Shown: positions 24,623-34,701, counted from the first letter of the stretch. The stretch: 64,000 bases of DNA from Leadbetterella sp040829825 (GCF_040829825.1 NZ_JBFOLH010000007.1); one strand, 5' to 3'. Numbers and translations: made by a program. The notes: generated from the sequence alone by a model not told the origin.

Positions 24623-27082
24623 TTATTTTTTGTCCTCCTCTTTGTACATAAAAATAACCGGTTTTTTTACTTTTTCTTTCAGCAGGGCTGCTTCCAGCAC
24701 TTCTTCCACGTAGTTGACGTAATGAAAAGTAAGGCCCCTGGTGTATTCTGCTCCTATCTCTTCCACGTCTTTCCGGTTCTTGTAGCACATCACGATTTCT
24801 TTGATGTTGGCCCGTTTGGCCGCAAGAATTTTCTCTTTGATCCCGCCTACCGGAAGCACTTTTCCACGCAGCGTGATCTCTCCGGTCATGGCCAGGTTGT
24901 TCTTTACTTTCCGTTGCGTAAAGATCGAGGCCATGGAAGTAAGCATGGTGATCCCGGCCGAGGGCCCGTCTTTCGGTACGGCGCCCTGGGGTACGTGAAT
25001 ATGCAGGTCGTAGTTGGAGAATACGCGGTAGTCGATCCCGAGGTCTTCTGCATGCGCCTTAAGGTACGAAAGAGCGGTCATGGCCGATTCTTTCATGACA
25101 TCCCCCAGCTGCCCGGAAAGCGTGAGCTGTCCTTTGCCCCGGCTTACGTTCGATTCAATAAAGAGAATATCGCCGCCCACGGGTGTCCAGGCCAGGCCGG
25201 TGACCACACCGGCAAACTCATTTCCTTCGTATAAATCTTTGTCAAAAACGGGGTTTCCCAAAAGTGTTTCTATGTCAGCGGGCGTCAGGCTGGTATTGTA
25301 CGGCTCATTCAGGGCTACCGACTTCGCAATTTTCCGTACCACGCTGCCGATCTTTTGTTCGAGGCTTCTGACACCCGATTCACGGGTGTAGCCCTCTATG
25401 ATCCTGACAAGAGCTGCATTGTTCAGTTTCAGGTCGGAAGACTTCAGGCCGTGGAGCTCCAGTTGTTTGGGAAGCAGGTGGCGTTTGGCTATTTCCAGCT
25501 TTTCTTCAACGGTATAACCGCTCAGCTCAATGATCTCCATCCTGTCACGAAGGGCCGGCTGAATAGTGTCGAGCGAGTTGGCCGTAGCAATAAACATCAC
25601 TTTCGAAAGATCGTACTCCACCTCCAGGTAATTGTCTTTAAACGCGCTGTTCTGCTCGGGGTCCAGTACTTCGAGCAGGGCGCTCGACGGATCCCCCCGG
25701 AGATCGCGGGAAATTTTATCGATCTCGTCAAGCACAAAAACGGGGTTGCCCGAGCCGGCTTTCTGGATATTCTGGATGATTTTTCCCGGCATGGCGCCGA
25801 TATACGTTTTGCGGTGACCGCGGATCTCCGCCTCATCGTGAAGGCCGCCCAGGGCCATCCGCACGTATTTGCGGCCCAGCGCTTTGGCAATGGATTTCCC
25901 CAGCGAGGTTTTTCCCACCCCCGGAGGGCCGTAAAGGCAGAGCAACGGCGCTTTCATGTCGTTGCGAAGCTTCAGCACGGCCAGGTATTCCAGTATCCTT
26001 TCTTTTACTTTGGTAAGACCGAAGTGGTCGCTGTCGAGAATTCTTTTGGCGCGGCTCAGGGAGAAATTGTCTTTGCTGTACTCATTCCAGGGCAGGTCGG
26101 CCAGCAATTCCGCATAGCTTAGCGCTATACCGTATTCCGGCGACATGGAGTTGGTACGCATGATCTTGTTCAGCTCCCGGTTGAAATGCTCATTGGTATC
26201 GGCCGGCCATTTCTTCTTGGCGCCCCTGGCACGCAGCTTCTCCACTTCCTGGTCGGGAGAGTCCATGCCCAGCTCTTCCTGCAATACCTTGATCTGTTGC
26301 CGCAGGTAGTATTCGCGTTGCTGCTGGTCAATATCAAAAGAGGCCTTGCTCTGGATGTCTTTCTTGATCTCCAGCACTTCTATTTCCTTGTGCATATGTT
26401 CCAGCAGTCGGGTAGCATGCTCGTAGCCGTCAAGGGTTTCGAGAAGCACCTGCTTGTCTGATAATGCCACGTTCAGGTTGGAAGAAAGGAAGTGCGTAAG
26501 AAACACCAGCGAATCAATGTTATTGATGGCTATCTGGGCATCTTTCGGGATCTCGGGGTTCAGGTTGGTGAGGTTCACCGCGGCTTCCTTCAGGCTTTGG
26601 GTAAGCGCTTTGGTCTCTTTTTTCTTGGGGTTGGGGAAATTATCGGGAAGATACTCCACCCGCGCCCGCAGATGCGGCTCTTCCTGGATATATTCTTCTA
26701 CCCTGAACCGCCGGCGTCCCTGGAGAATGATGGTGACGTTTCCGTCAGGCAGAACGAGCATTTTCAGAATATTGGCAATGGTACCCACCTTATAGAGGTC
26801 TTCACCTGCCGGTTCTTCACTGGTTTGTTTGATCTGGGAGAGAATACCCAGGGTCTTGTCGCCTTTATAGGCCTTTTTTACGAGTTTAATGCCTTTGGTA
26901 CGGGTCACCGTAACCGGGATAACAATACCCGGGAAAAGAACGGTGTTCCGTAAAGGGAGTATGGAGAGAATGGCCGGGAGATTTTTTTCATCGTTAATCA
27001 CCTCTTCCGGTGAGCTGATCTCGATCATTTCCACACTTTCTATATTTTTACCGGATAACCCGGCCTGATCAAAGTCTAGCAT
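24623..27082 (-). CDS. lon: ATP-dependent protease Lon
   Basis: 819 residues from the ATG at 27082 (MLDFDQAG); a longer frame to 27154 adds residues unlike the family. Order: Lon N-terminal substrate domain (LPILPLRNTVLFPGIVIPV-like, about 40-240), AAA+ module with Walker A GPPGVGKTS (about 384) and Walker B VFVLDEIDK, then the peptidase with Ser in PKDGPSAGIT (about 704) and Lys in GGIKEKILAAKR (about 750). It degrades misfolded and regulatory proteins in the cytoplasm. No heat-shock box was recognised upstream. Confidence 0.97.
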   Translation of the reverse strand: MLDFDQAGLSGKNIESVEMIEISSPEEVINDEKNLPAILSILPLRNTVLFPGIVIPVTVTRTKGIKLVKKAYKGDKTLGILSQIKQTSEEPAGEDLYKVGTIANILKMLVLPDGNVTIILQGRRRFRVEEYIQEEPHLRARVEYLPDNFPNPKKKETKALTQSLKEAAVNLTNLNPEIPKDAQIAINNIDSLVFLTHFLSSNLNVALSDKQVLLETLDGYEHATRLLEHMHKEIEVLEIKKDIQSKASFDIDQQQREYYLRQQIKVLQEELGMDSPDQEVEKLRARGAKKKWPADTNEHFNRELNKIMRTNSMSPEYGIALSYAELLADLPWNEYSKDNFSLSRAKRILDSDHFGLTKVKERILEYLAVLKLRNDMKAPLLCLYGPPGVGKTSLGKSIAKALGRKYVRMALGGLHDEAEIRGHRKTYIGAMPGKIIQNIQKAGSGNPVFVLDEIDKISRDLRGDPSSALLEVLDPEQNSAFKDNYLEVEYDLSKVMFIATANSLDTIQPALRDRMEIIELSGYTVEEKLEIAKRHLLPKQLELHGLKSSDLKLNNAALVRIIEGYTRESGVRSLEQKIGSVVRKIAKSVALNEPYNTSLTPADIETLLGNPVFDKDLYEGNEFAGVVTGLAWTPVGGDILFIESNVSRGKGQLTLSGQLGDVMKESAMTALSYLKAHAEDLGIDYRVFSNYDLHIHVPQGAVPKDGPSAGITMLTSMASIFTQRKVKNNLAMTGEITLRGKVLPVGGIKEKILAAKRANIKEIVMCYKNRKDVEEIGAEYTRGLTFHYVNYVEEVLEAALLKEKVKKPVIFMYKEEDKK

Positions 27083-27196
27083 TGGCTTCTTTTTTGGTTT
27101 TTGTCCTGTTGGCACATTAAATGGTAAGCACTGTGCGGTATATATAACGGTCAAACCCTATGCCATGGATAAATATAATGGCAAAATGGCAGTTTT

Positions 27197-27952
27197 TTAA
27201 AACCTTACGGGCAGATTTTTTTTCAGCAGGTAGCTTTTTAAATCGGGTATGGCAATTTCTTTAAAATGAAAGATACTGGCTGCCAGTGCGGCATCGGCAT
27301 GCCCGGTTGTAAACACGTCATAGAAATGCTCCATAGTGCCTGCACCGCCGGAAGCGATCACCGGGATGCTCACGCTTTGGGAGATGCGGGAGGTGATTTC
27401 AAGGGCAAAGCCGTTTTTGGTGCCGTCGGCATCCATAGAGGTCAGGAGGATCTCACCGGCGCCCAGCTCATTTACCCGTTGGGCCCACGCTACGGTTTCC
27501 AGTTCAGTGGCTTTCCGGCCGCCGTGGGTATGTACCCGGTGCTGCCCGTAAGTATACCGGGTGTCAATGGCTACCACAATGCACTGGCTGCCGAATTCCT
27601 GCGACAGCCCGGCCACCAGCTCCGGGTTCCTGACAGCAGAGGAGTTAACCGAGATCTTGTCGGCTCCGGCCTGGAGCAGGTCCGATACATCGGCCACGCT
27701 GCCAATACCGCCGCCTACCGTAAAAGGAATGTTTATGGCATGCGCCACGCGGTCAACCAGGTGCAGCAGGGTCTTCCGGTTTTCAACCGTGGCGGTAATG
27801 TCGAGAAATACCAGCTCATCGGCCCCTTCGCCGGCGTAGATCCGGGCCAGCTCTACGGGGTCGCCGGCATCTTTCAGGTTAACAAAGTTGGTTCCTTTTA
27901 CGGTTCGCCCGTCTTTGATGTCCAGGCAGGGGATAATTCGTTTAGTCAGCAT
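27197..27952 (-). CDS. hisF: Imidazole glycerol phosphate synthase cyclase subunit
   Basis: A 251-residue (beta-alpha)8 barrel. MLTKRIIPCLDIKDGRTVKG carries the catalytic Asp 11 (CLDI) and DITAT…; the second Asp lies in LTSMDADGTKNG. It uses ammonia made by HisH to form IGP and AICAR. It overlaps hisA by 11 bases and ends the hisH-hisA-hisF unit. Confidence 0.97.
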   Translation of the reverse strand: MLTKRIIPCLDIKDGRTVKGTNFVNLKDAGDPVELARIYAGEGADELVFLDITATVENRKTLLHLVDRVAHAINIPFTVGGGIGSVADVSDLLQAGADKISVNSSAVRNPELVAGLSQEFGSQCIVVAIDTRYTYGQHRVHTHGGRKATELETVAWAQRVNELGAGEILLTSMDADGTKNGFALEITSRISQSVSIPVIASGGAGTMEHFYDVFTTGHADAALAASIFHFKEIAIPDLKSYLLKKNLPVRF

Positions 27953-28667
27953 AAAATTGTTCTATTTCTTTGAGGGAAATCCTGTTTTCGTAGAGGGCTT
28001 TTCCTACAATCACGCCGTAAATATTCAGGGCATCCAGGGCCCGGATGTCGCTCATTTGGCTTATCCCTCCACTGGCAATAACGGATAGTCCGGGAAATTT
28101 TTCGCCCATTTCCCGATAAAGATCAGTGGCAGGTCCCTGCAGCAGGCCGTCTTTGGATACGTCAGTGCTGATGGTGTATTTAATACCTTTCGATACATAT
28201 CCTTCCAGGAATTCAAAGAGGGAAATTCCGCTGTCTTCCTGCCATCCGGAAACCGCGATGGTGCCGTTGCGGGCATCTGCCCCCAGGATGATCCTGTCGT
28301 TGCCGAACTTCTCCAGCCAGCCAAGGAAAACCCCGGGCGCCTTCACGGCTATGCTGCCGCCGGTTACCTGGGTTGCGCCTGATTCAAAAGCCACTTTCAG
28401 GTCTTCGTCTGACTGCAGGCCGCCGCCGAAATCAATTTTCAGCCGGGTCCGGCCGGCAATGCTTTCCAGTACCTTATAGTTGACGATGTGTTTTTCCCTG
28501 GCGCCGTCAAGGTCTACCAGGTGCAGGCGCTGAATGCCGGCATCCTGGAAGCTGAGCGCTACTTCCAGCGGATTCTCGTTATAAATCTTTTTCCGGGCGT
28601 AATCGCCCTGCGTCAGCCTGACGCACTTTCCGTCAATGATGTCAATGGCCGGGATAATCTGGATCAT
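27942..28667 (-). CDS. hisA: Phosphoribosylformimino-AICAR ribotide isomerase
   Basis: A 241-residue barrel homologous to HisF; IIPAIDIIDGKCVRLTQGDY holds the catalytic Asp 8, and STDVSKDGLL the second. It catalyses the Amadori isomerisation before HisF/HisH in histidine synthesis. Placed 47 bases after hisH and overlapping hisF. Confidence 0.97.
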   Translation of the reverse strand: MIQIIPAIDIIDGKCVRLTQGDYARKKIYNENPLEVALSFQDAGIQRLHLVDLDGAREKHIVNYKVLESIAGRTRLKIDFGGGLQSDEDLKVAFESGATQVTGGSIAVKAPGVFLGWLEKFGNDRIILGADARNGTIAVSGWQEDSGISLFEFLEGYVSKGIKYTISTDVSKDGLLQGPATDLYREMGEKFPGLSVIASGGISQMSDIRALDALNIYGVIVGKALYENRISLKEIEQFYAD

Positions 28668-28714
28668 GAGGTGGTTTTGTGAAAACGACTTTACGAAAAA
28701 ACAAAAAAACAGAT

Positions 28715-29311
28715 TTACAGCTTCAAAAAATTCTTAAAGATCTGCTCGCCCACGGCGCCGCTGATTTCGGAGTGAAACTGGCAGGCGAAAAAATTATCTT
28801 TCTGAAGAATAGCCGAATACGGGTGAATGTAGTCGGTTTCGGCTACCGTGTACGGGCTTAACGGGGCGTAATAGCCATGGTTGTAATACACAAAGGCACC
28901 TTCTTTAAGACCGTCGCACAGAGGGGTACGGTACCCGGAAATCTGGTTCCAGCCTGTCTGCGGGATCTTCTCGCCCGCAGCGGGCACAAAGCGCTTTACG
29001 TCCAGGTCAAAGATGCCCAGGCAGGTTGTATCACTCTCTTCCGAATAGCGGCAGAGCAGCTGCATGCCCACGCAGGTGCCCAGAAAAGGCTGCGTGAGGG
29101 TAGGGATAAGGCGGTCAAGCGCTTTTTGCCGGAGGCTTTTCATGGCCGTTCCGGCTTCTCCTACTCCCGGAAAAATAATTCGTTTCGCTCCGGCCAGCTC
29201 TTCGGGGTCATCGGTAAGCACACTGTTCACGCCCAGCCTTTCGAGGGCAATCATGACCGAGCGGATATTACCTGCGTTGTATTTGATAATTGCTACTTCG
29301 GGAACCTTCAT
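28715..29311 (-). CDS. hisH: Imidazole glycerol phosphate synthase glutaminase subunit
   Basis: 198-residue class-I glutamine amidotransferase: PFLGTCVGMQLL contains the nucleophile Cys (about 80), and the His-Glu pair is in FACQFHSEISG (about 178). It feeds ammonia to HisF. It is the first gene of hisHAF here; the remaining his genes are not in the window. A leader of about 100 bases with a terminator/antiterminator design lies before it. Confidence 0.96.
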   Translation of the reverse strand: MKVPEVAIIKYNAGNIRSVMIALERLGVNSVLTDDPEELAGAKRIIFPGVGEAGTAMKSLRQKALDRLIPTLTQPFLGTCVGMQLLCRYSEESDTTCLGIFDLDVKRFVPAAGEKIPQTGWNQISGYRTPLCDGLKEGAFVYYNHGYYAPLSPYTVAETDYIHPYSAILQKDNFFACQFHSEISGAVGEQIFKNFLKL

Positions 29312-29328
29312 GGGTATTTATGTGAGCA

Positions 29329-29380
29329 AAAATAAAACCCGACAAAAAGCCGGGTATATTTTGATGCTAAATTTGTCAGG
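29329..29380 (-). promoter_or_regulatory. Candidate transcription attenuator of hisHAF
   Basis: On the minus strand a hairpin CCCGGC-TTTTT-GTCGGG (29338-29354) followed by TTTTATTTT (29329-29337) sits 18 bases before hisH. Upstream, CCTGACAAA (29372-29380) can pair over nine positions (one G-U) with TTTGTCGGG, the loop and 3' arm of that terminator, so the two structures exclude each other. No His-rich leader peptide was found, so the trigger is unknown. Confidence 0.5.
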
Positions 29381-29420
29381 AAAAAATCTTTAAAATATTA
29401 AAATCAATTAATATTTGATG

Positions 29421-29451
29421 CTAAGATAGGAGTTTTTAGCCGGGAAATCAA
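29421..29451 (-). promoter_or_regulatory. Promoter of hisHAF
   Basis: TTG (29449-29451), 20 bases, TATCTTAG (29421-29428) on the minus strand: one mismatch from TAnnTTTG. It places the transcript start near 29414, upstream of the attenuator. The 11-base TTTGATGCTAA overlaps it at 29414-29424 and recurs at 29360-29370. The rest of the gap to 29645 shows nothing I recognise. Confidence 0.55.
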
Positions 29452-29644
29452 GATTTTTCTGGTGTTTTTGGCGGGAAGCAGTAAACCGGTACGGCGGGAG
29501 CGGTCAATCAGGAGGCAGCATGCCTTTGCGGGTTTAGCGATAGCCATATCCCGGGAGCGGAAAGCGAGTTAATTTAGCTGCGTGTTAGGTATTTGAACAA
29601 TAAATCAATATGTTTGTGCCTGCATTTTCACGAAAAACTTACGT

Positions 29645-30631
29645 ATGCAGGCTCTTATGCCCATTACCATTGATGCCATTCAAGCTCCCATTGTGGAGGA
29701 AATGAAGAGTTTTGAGAAGAAGTTCCGGAAATCCATGAAAACCCATGTTATGCTTCTTGATCAGATCATGAAGTATATTATTCACCGGAAAGGAAAGCAG
29801 ATCAGGCCTATGTTTGTATTCCTCACGGCGGGGGCGCTGGGCGGGATCCGGGAATCTACTTACCGGGGAGCAGCCCTGATTGAGCTGCTTCATACAGCTA
29901 CGCTGGTACATGATGACGTAGTGGACGAGGCCAATTACCGGCGGGGCTTTTTTTCTGTCAATGCCTTGTGGAAGAATAAGATCGCCGTTCTGGTGGGCGA
30001 CTACCTGCTGGCCAAAGGGCTGCTGCTGAGCGTGGAGAATGAAGACTTTGAGCTGTTGAAAATTGTATCCACAGCCGTGCGGGAAATGAGTGAAGGCGAG
30101 CTTCTGCAGATTGAAAAAGCCAGGAAGCTTGATATTACCGAAGAAGTATATTACGAAGTGATCCGGCAGAAGACGGCCACCCTGATTGCTGCCTGCTGCG
30201 CGGTGGGTGCGGCTTCGGCAGAACGGGACAAGGCCGATGTAGAAAAGGCCCGTATGCTGGGCGAGAAGATCGGTATGGCCTTCCAGATCAAAGATGATCT
30301 TTTTGATTTCGGTACAGACGAGATCGGTAAGCCTACCGGCATTGACATCAAGGAGAAGAAGATGACCCTGCCCCTGATTTTTGCCTTAAATAAAGCAACC
30401 TGGAGTACCAAGAGGCATATCATCAACCTGATCAAAAACCATTCGAACAAGCCCGAAAAGGTAGCGGAGGTCATTGAATTCGTGAAACAGTCGGGCGGGA
30501 TGGAATATGCTACGCAGGTGATGCAAAGGTATGTGGATGAGGCCTTTGAGATTATGGACGGGTTTCCGGAAAGCCGGTATAAGACTTCGTTAAGGGGCCT
30601 GGTTCAATTTACCATAGACCGGAAGAAGTGA
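29645..30631 (+). CDS. Polyprenyl diphosphate synthase
   Basis: 328 residues of the trans-isoprenyl synthase family. GKQIRPMFVFLTAG, the first Asp-rich motif HDDVVDEANYRRG (about 95) and the second DDLFDFGTDEIGKPTG (about 220) are intact. Small residues before the first motif (TATLV) fit a long-chain product such as the octaprenyl or heptaprenyl tail of menaquinone. Alone between the divergent his operon and the convergent argH. The ATG at 29645 is used; a second at 29660 is possible. Confidence 0.92.
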   Translation: MQALMPITIDAIQAPIVEEMKSFEKKFRKSMKTHVMLLDQIMKYIIHRKGKQIRPMFVFLTAGALGGIRESTYRGAALIELLHTATLVHDDVVDEANYRRGFFSVNALWKNKIAVLVGDYLLAKGLLLSVENEDFELLKIVSTAVREMSEGELLQIEKARKLDITEEVYYEVIRQKTATLIAACCAVGAASAERDKADVEKARMLGEKIGMAFQIKDDLFDFGTDEIGKPTGIDIKEKKMTLPLIFALNKATWSTKRHIINLIKNHSNKPEKVAEVIEFVKQSGGMEYATQVMQRYVDEAFEIMDGFPESRYKTSLRGLVQFTIDRKK

Positions 30632-30644
30632 GTTTCTGTCTGGT

Positions 30645-32009
30645 TTACTGATGACTTGTTTTAACCACCCAGCTAAGAAGCTTCTCATACGCAGCGTGCG
30701 TTTTCTCAAAGCAGAAACCGGAAATCACCTGGTTCATAGCTGCCCGGATCTCTTCATTTGCGGGGTTTCCGATGCTCCCGAGTAAGGTATGGTTCAGGTT
30801 GCGCAAAGGCACATAGCTTCCGTTTTCGATCTCGTTGCCCACAGTGCGGTAAGCGTCTCTGAAGGGCATGCCTTCCACTACTTTCCGGTTTACATTTTCC
30901 ACGCTGAAAAGCAGGTCAAATTTCGGGTCTTCCAGGAGGTCAGGTTTAACACGCAGACGACTGATCATAAATTCGGCAATTTCGAGGCATTCCGCGAACT
31001 CGTCGAGTGCCGGGAGCAGCACCTCTTTAATGATCTGGAACTCGCGGTGATAACCGGAGGGCAGGTTAGATTGTACAAAGGCAATTTCAGTGGCCAGGCC
31101 TTTCAGACGGTTGGTTTTACCGCGCAGGATCTCCGCTACATCCGGGTTTTTTTTGTGGGGCATGATGCTTGAGCCCGTGGTCATTTCTTCCGGCAGGAGC
31201 AGGAAGCTGAAATTCTGGCTGTTGTACAGGCAGACGTCCATGGCCAGGCGCGACAGCGTGCCGGCAAACAGCCCGAGAGCCTGCGCCAGGGCAAATTCCA
31301 CCTTGCCCCGGGTCATCTGGGCATACACTACGTTATAGTTCAGGTCATCAAAGCCCAGGAGCTCGGTGGTATATCTTCTGTCGAGCGGGAAGCCCGATCC
31401 GTAACCGGCTCCCGAACCCAGGGGGTTTTTATTGATAATGCGATAAACGCCCTGCAAAACGGTCAGGTCATCGACCAGGCTTTCCGCATAAGCGCCAAAC
31501 CAGAGCCCGAAAGAAGAAGGCATGGCGATCTGCAGGTGGGTATAGCCCGGCAGGAGGTCGGCTTTGTGTTCTTCGCTGCGCTGCTGAAGCGTGTCAAAAA
31601 GTTTTGAAACCCGGGTAACGATGGTCTCCACCCGGTCTCTGAAGTACATTTTCAGGTCTACGAGCACCTGGTCGTTACGGGATCGCCCGCTGTGAATCTT
31701 TTTGCCGGTGTCGCCTATGCGCCGGGTGAGCATGAATTCGATCTGCGAATGCACATCTTCTATTCCTTCTTCTATCTCAAAGCGGCCGGTTTCTATTTCT
31801 TCCCGGAAAATGCGCGTACATTCTTCAAGAATCTGCTTCAGCTCGCCGCTTTCCAGCAGACCTGCCTTTTCCAGCATAATGGAATGGGCTATGGAGCCGA
31901 GAAGATCAAAGGGGGCCAGCAAAACATCCAGTTCCCTGTCTTTTCCTACTGTAAAAGATTCAATCAGCCGGTTGGTCGGTTGCGATCCGTCTTTCTGCCA
32001 AAGTTTCAA
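30645..32009 (-). CDS. argH: Argininosuccinate lyase
   Basis: 454 residues from a TTG start at 32009, giving the family N-terminus (M)KLWQKDGSQPTNRLIESFTVGKD; the frame is open much further upstream but only with unrelated sequence, and no suitable ATG exists. The fumarase-family signature GSSIMPHKKNPD (about 275) contains the mobile catalytic loop; THLQIAMPSS carries the His. It splits argininosuccinate into arginine and fumarate. No other arg gene is adjacent. Confidence 0.95.
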   Translation of the reverse strand: MKLWQKDGSQPTNRLIESFTVGKDRELDVLLAPFDLLGSIAHSIMLEKAGLLESGELKQILEECTRIFREEIETGRFEIEEGIEDVHSQIEFMLTRRIGDTGKKIHSGRSRNDQVLVDLKMYFRDRVETIVTRVSKLFDTLQQRSEEHKADLLPGYTHLQIAMPSSFGLWFGAYAESLVDDLTVLQGVYRIINKNPLGSGAGYGSGFPLDRRYTTELLGFDDLNYNVVYAQMTRGKVEFALAQALGLFAGTLSRLAMDVCLYNSQNFSFLLLPEEMTTGSSIMPHKKNPDVAEILRGKTNRLKGLATEIAFVQSNLPSGYHREFQIIKEVLLPALDEFAECLEIAEFMISRLRVKPDLLEDPKFDLLFSVENVNRKVVEGMPFRDAYRTVGNEIENGSYVPLRNLNHTLLGSIGNPANEEIRAAMNQVISGFCFEKTHAAYEKLLSWVVKTSHQ

Positions 32010-32190
32010 AATGCTCGTATTTTTTCGGCAAATATCGGTAAAAAATAGGCGCAGAAGGAAGAAGTTTCCCGAAATATAGGCGGAAGGGCTTCGCGGTTGC
32101 GGCAGGAAGCGTTTCGGCGGACAGATTTGCGCCGCGAGGCATGATTTTTGCTGTAAATTTATTTTTTTGAGAATATTTGATATCCTGTAA

Positions 32191-34701
32191 ATGAGGTTGG
32201 TCGTCCCCCTGCTTATTTTCTTCTTAGTGTGCGGGAAACCGGCATGGGCACAGGGTACGGCAAAAACCCTGAAGCGGGCTGAAGATCTTCGTAAAAACCT
32301 GTCGTATGCCGGGGCCATTGAAGCCTATGAAAGCCTGTTGAAGCGGCCCGGAGACCTGAATGACCGCGATTTGCTGAGAGCCCGGCTGGGGCTGGCCGAA
32401 GCCTATTATTTTACCAGGGATAACGGGAACGCCGAGCGGGTATACCACGATGCCCTGCAGTCGCTACCGGTTTTGAAGGGCGATGACCTCAATGCCTACA
32501 AACGGTTTGCCCAGGTACTGGCTGCCGTAGGAAAATACCAGGACTCCCGTTTTTTCTGGGAGAAATACCTTGAATTTAATGAAAGTGATAAGCGGAGCCG
32601 GCAATTTGCCCGGCTGTATGCCCGCCCTGAGCCGCTGCTGCGGAACCAGGAAAGCTATAAGGTAGAGTATATCGGCCTGAATTCGGGTTTCCCGGAGTTC
32701 AGTCCCGTATATTATAAAGACGGGCTGGTGTTTGTGTCGGGCAGAACACAGAACAGGAGCATCAAACGGGTGTTCAGCTGGGACAATTCCAATTTCCTGG
32801 ACCTTTATTATGTGGAAGATGAGAAGCTTCTGCACAAGGAAGAACCTTCAGGGGCCGTTCTCGGGGTAGGCGGGAGCAATACCAGCGCGTACGGAACGGC
32901 AGGCGGCCGGGATGCGCTGGGAAAAGACTACTACACCCCGCCTACATCTAATGACGCCGTTACCATAGGCCACACCGGGAGTGAAATGATATCGGGATCA
33001 AAAGGATACAGGGAGGCTCCTACGGTACCGTCGGTCGGGTTTTCCAAAAAGATCAACAGCAAGTATCACGAAGGCCCCTGTGTGTTTTACGATAAGGGCA
33101 ACAAGATTATTTTTACCCGGAACGCCCCACCCGCCAACAGCACCCTGTGGAGCAAGATCAAAGGGGAAGAAATTACCCGGCTGAAGCTTTTTTCTGCTGA
33201 AAGAAAAGGGAAAGACTGGACGAATATCCAGCCGCTTCCGTTTAACAGCGATGCGTACTCCTGCGGCCACCCGGCGATCAGTGAAGACGGGCGCCTGCTG
33301 TTTTTTGTGTCGGATATGCCCGGTGGTTTCGGGGGAACCGATATTTATTACGTCGTATTTGCCCACGGCCGGTGGGGTGTCCCCGTCAATGCGGGGCCCA
33401 GGATCAATTCGGCCGGAGATGAGCTGTTCCCGTTTCTTGACCGGGCAGGCAACCTGTACTACTCTTCTGACGGTCTGCCCGGCCTGGGCTCACTCGATCT
33501 CTTTGTTGCCCGGATAGACCCGGTCACGCACGCGGTCGTTTCTCCTGTCAGGAACCTGGGCGCACCTTTGAACTCGCAATATGACGATTTCGGAATTCTA
33601 ACCGACAACGAGCGGCGCACCGGCTATTTCAGCAGCAACCGCAAAAGAGGCGGGAGTGACGATGATATTTACCGGTTTACACGTACCGGGCCGCTGTACG
33701 GTTGTCGCGACCTGGTGGTGCTGGTGCGTGATGCAGGTGATAACCGGGTACTGGAGAATGTACAATTCCGGTATGAAACCGGCGGTTCAGAAGCCCGTGC
33801 CACCACGGGCAAACAGGGCATGGCCGCTTTGTGCCTGGAGGCTGATCAGCAGTTTATGTTCGGTTTTGAGCAGGAGGGCTACGAAAGCCGGTCGGTAGCC
33901 TATTCCAATTCCCTGTCGTCTGACTTTGAGCCCGACACCCTGGTGGTGGCCTTGAAGAAGGCAGCTGCCGTGCTGCCCGGAAAAGATAGTGTAACCGTCA
34001 GCCGTAAAGAAGGACGCCTGATCAATAAATGGACGGTGGGGCATACCACCTCGTTCCGGGCCGTGGTGACCGACGGTAACGGTACCCCGCTGCCCGGCGT
34101 AAGGGTGAGGTGGATCAGCCGATGCGACGGCCGGGTAGAGGAAATGATGACCCGGAGCGACGGTACCGTAGAATTTACCCGTGACCTGGAATGCGATTAC
34201 GACCTGGTATCAGTAAAGGACGGGTATGCTGTGAGCCGCGACCTCATAGAGAAAGTGGTAAGAAAAACTTTTTTTGGTAAAAAGATCACCCGCCCCGTAA
34301 GTGCAAGCCTTTTTAACAGTAAGCTATATAAGGTAGGTGATGTAATACGGCTGGAAAATATTTACTACGCTGCCGATGACTATAAGCTGAACCAGGCGGC
34401 CCGCAGCGAGCTGACGCGCCTGGCAGAGGTCATGAAGAAATACCCTGATATGGTCATTGAAGTGAAATCCCATACCGACTCGCGCGGGAGCGCGCTGGCC
34501 AACCAGCTCTTATCAGACCGGAGGGCAAAAGAAGTACGGAATTTCCTGGCCCGTTTTATTGACAAAGACAGGATCAGGGCAATGGGAATGGGAGAAACCG
34601 AGCCGCTGAATAAATGCGGTGACGGGGTGCAGTGTACCGAGAGCGAGCATGCCCGGAACCGCCGTACGGAATTCCGGGTGCTGCGGATGGAAAAGATTTA
34701 A
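32191..34701 (+). CDS. OmpA-family protein with TPR and PD40 repeats (PorE-like)
   Basis: 836 residues: signal peptide (…KPAWAQ), TPR-like helices (about 25-150), a PD40 beta-propeller (KIIFTRNAPP, LFFVSDMPGGFGGTDIYYV, about 160-490), a carboxypeptidase-regulatory-like domain (about 500-690) and a C-terminal OmpA peptidoglycan-binding domain (IEVKSHTDSRGSALANQLLS, about 720-830). This order matches PorE, the peptidoglycan anchor of the type IX secretion machine, and related Bacteroidota proteins. A generic OmpA-family anchor is the alternative, as no other por/spr genes are near. Confidence 0.85.
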   Translation: MRLVVPLLIFFLVCGKPAWAQGTAKTLKRAEDLRKNLSYAGAIEAYESLLKRPGDLNDRDLLRARLGLAEAYYFTRDNGNAERVYHDALQSLPVLKGDDLNAYKRFAQVLAAVGKYQDSRFFWEKYLEFNESDKRSRQFARLYARPEPLLRNQESYKVEYIGLNSGFPEFSPVYYKDGLVFVSGRTQNRSIKRVFSWDNSNFLDLYYVEDEKLLHKEEPSGAVLGVGGSNTSAYGTAGGRDALGKDYYTPPTSNDAVTIGHTGSEMISGSKGYREAPTVPSVGFSKKINSKYHEGPCVFYDKGNKIIFTRNAPPANSTLWSKIKGEEITRLKLFSAERKGKDWTNIQPLPFNSDAYSCGHPAISEDGRLLFFVSDMPGGFGGTDIYYVVFAHGRWGVPVNAGPRINSAGDELFPFLDRAGNLYYSSDGLPGLGSLDLFVARIDPVTHAVVSPVRNLGAPLNSQYDDFGILTDNERRTGYFSSNRKRGGSDDDIYRFTRTGPLYGCRDLVVLVRDAGDNRVLENVQFRYETGGSEARATTGKQGMAALCLEADQQFMFGFEQEGYESRSVAYSNSLSSDFEPDTLVVALKKAAAVLPGKDSVTVSRKEGRLINKWTVGHTTSFRAVVTDGNGTPLPGVRVRWISRCDGRVEEMMTRSDGTVEFTRDLECDYDLVSVKDGYAVSRDLIEKVVRKTFFGKKITRPVSASLFNSKLYKVGDVIRLENIYYAADDYKLNQAARSELTRLAEVMKKYPDMVIEVKSHTDSRGSALANQLLSDRRAKEVRNFLARFIDKDRIRAMGMGETEPLNKCGDGVQCTESEHARNRRTEFRVLRMEKI

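Noticed and set aside
29312..29644. A histidine leader peptide in the hisHAF leader
   Set aside because: No short ORF with clustered His codons was found before the terminator.
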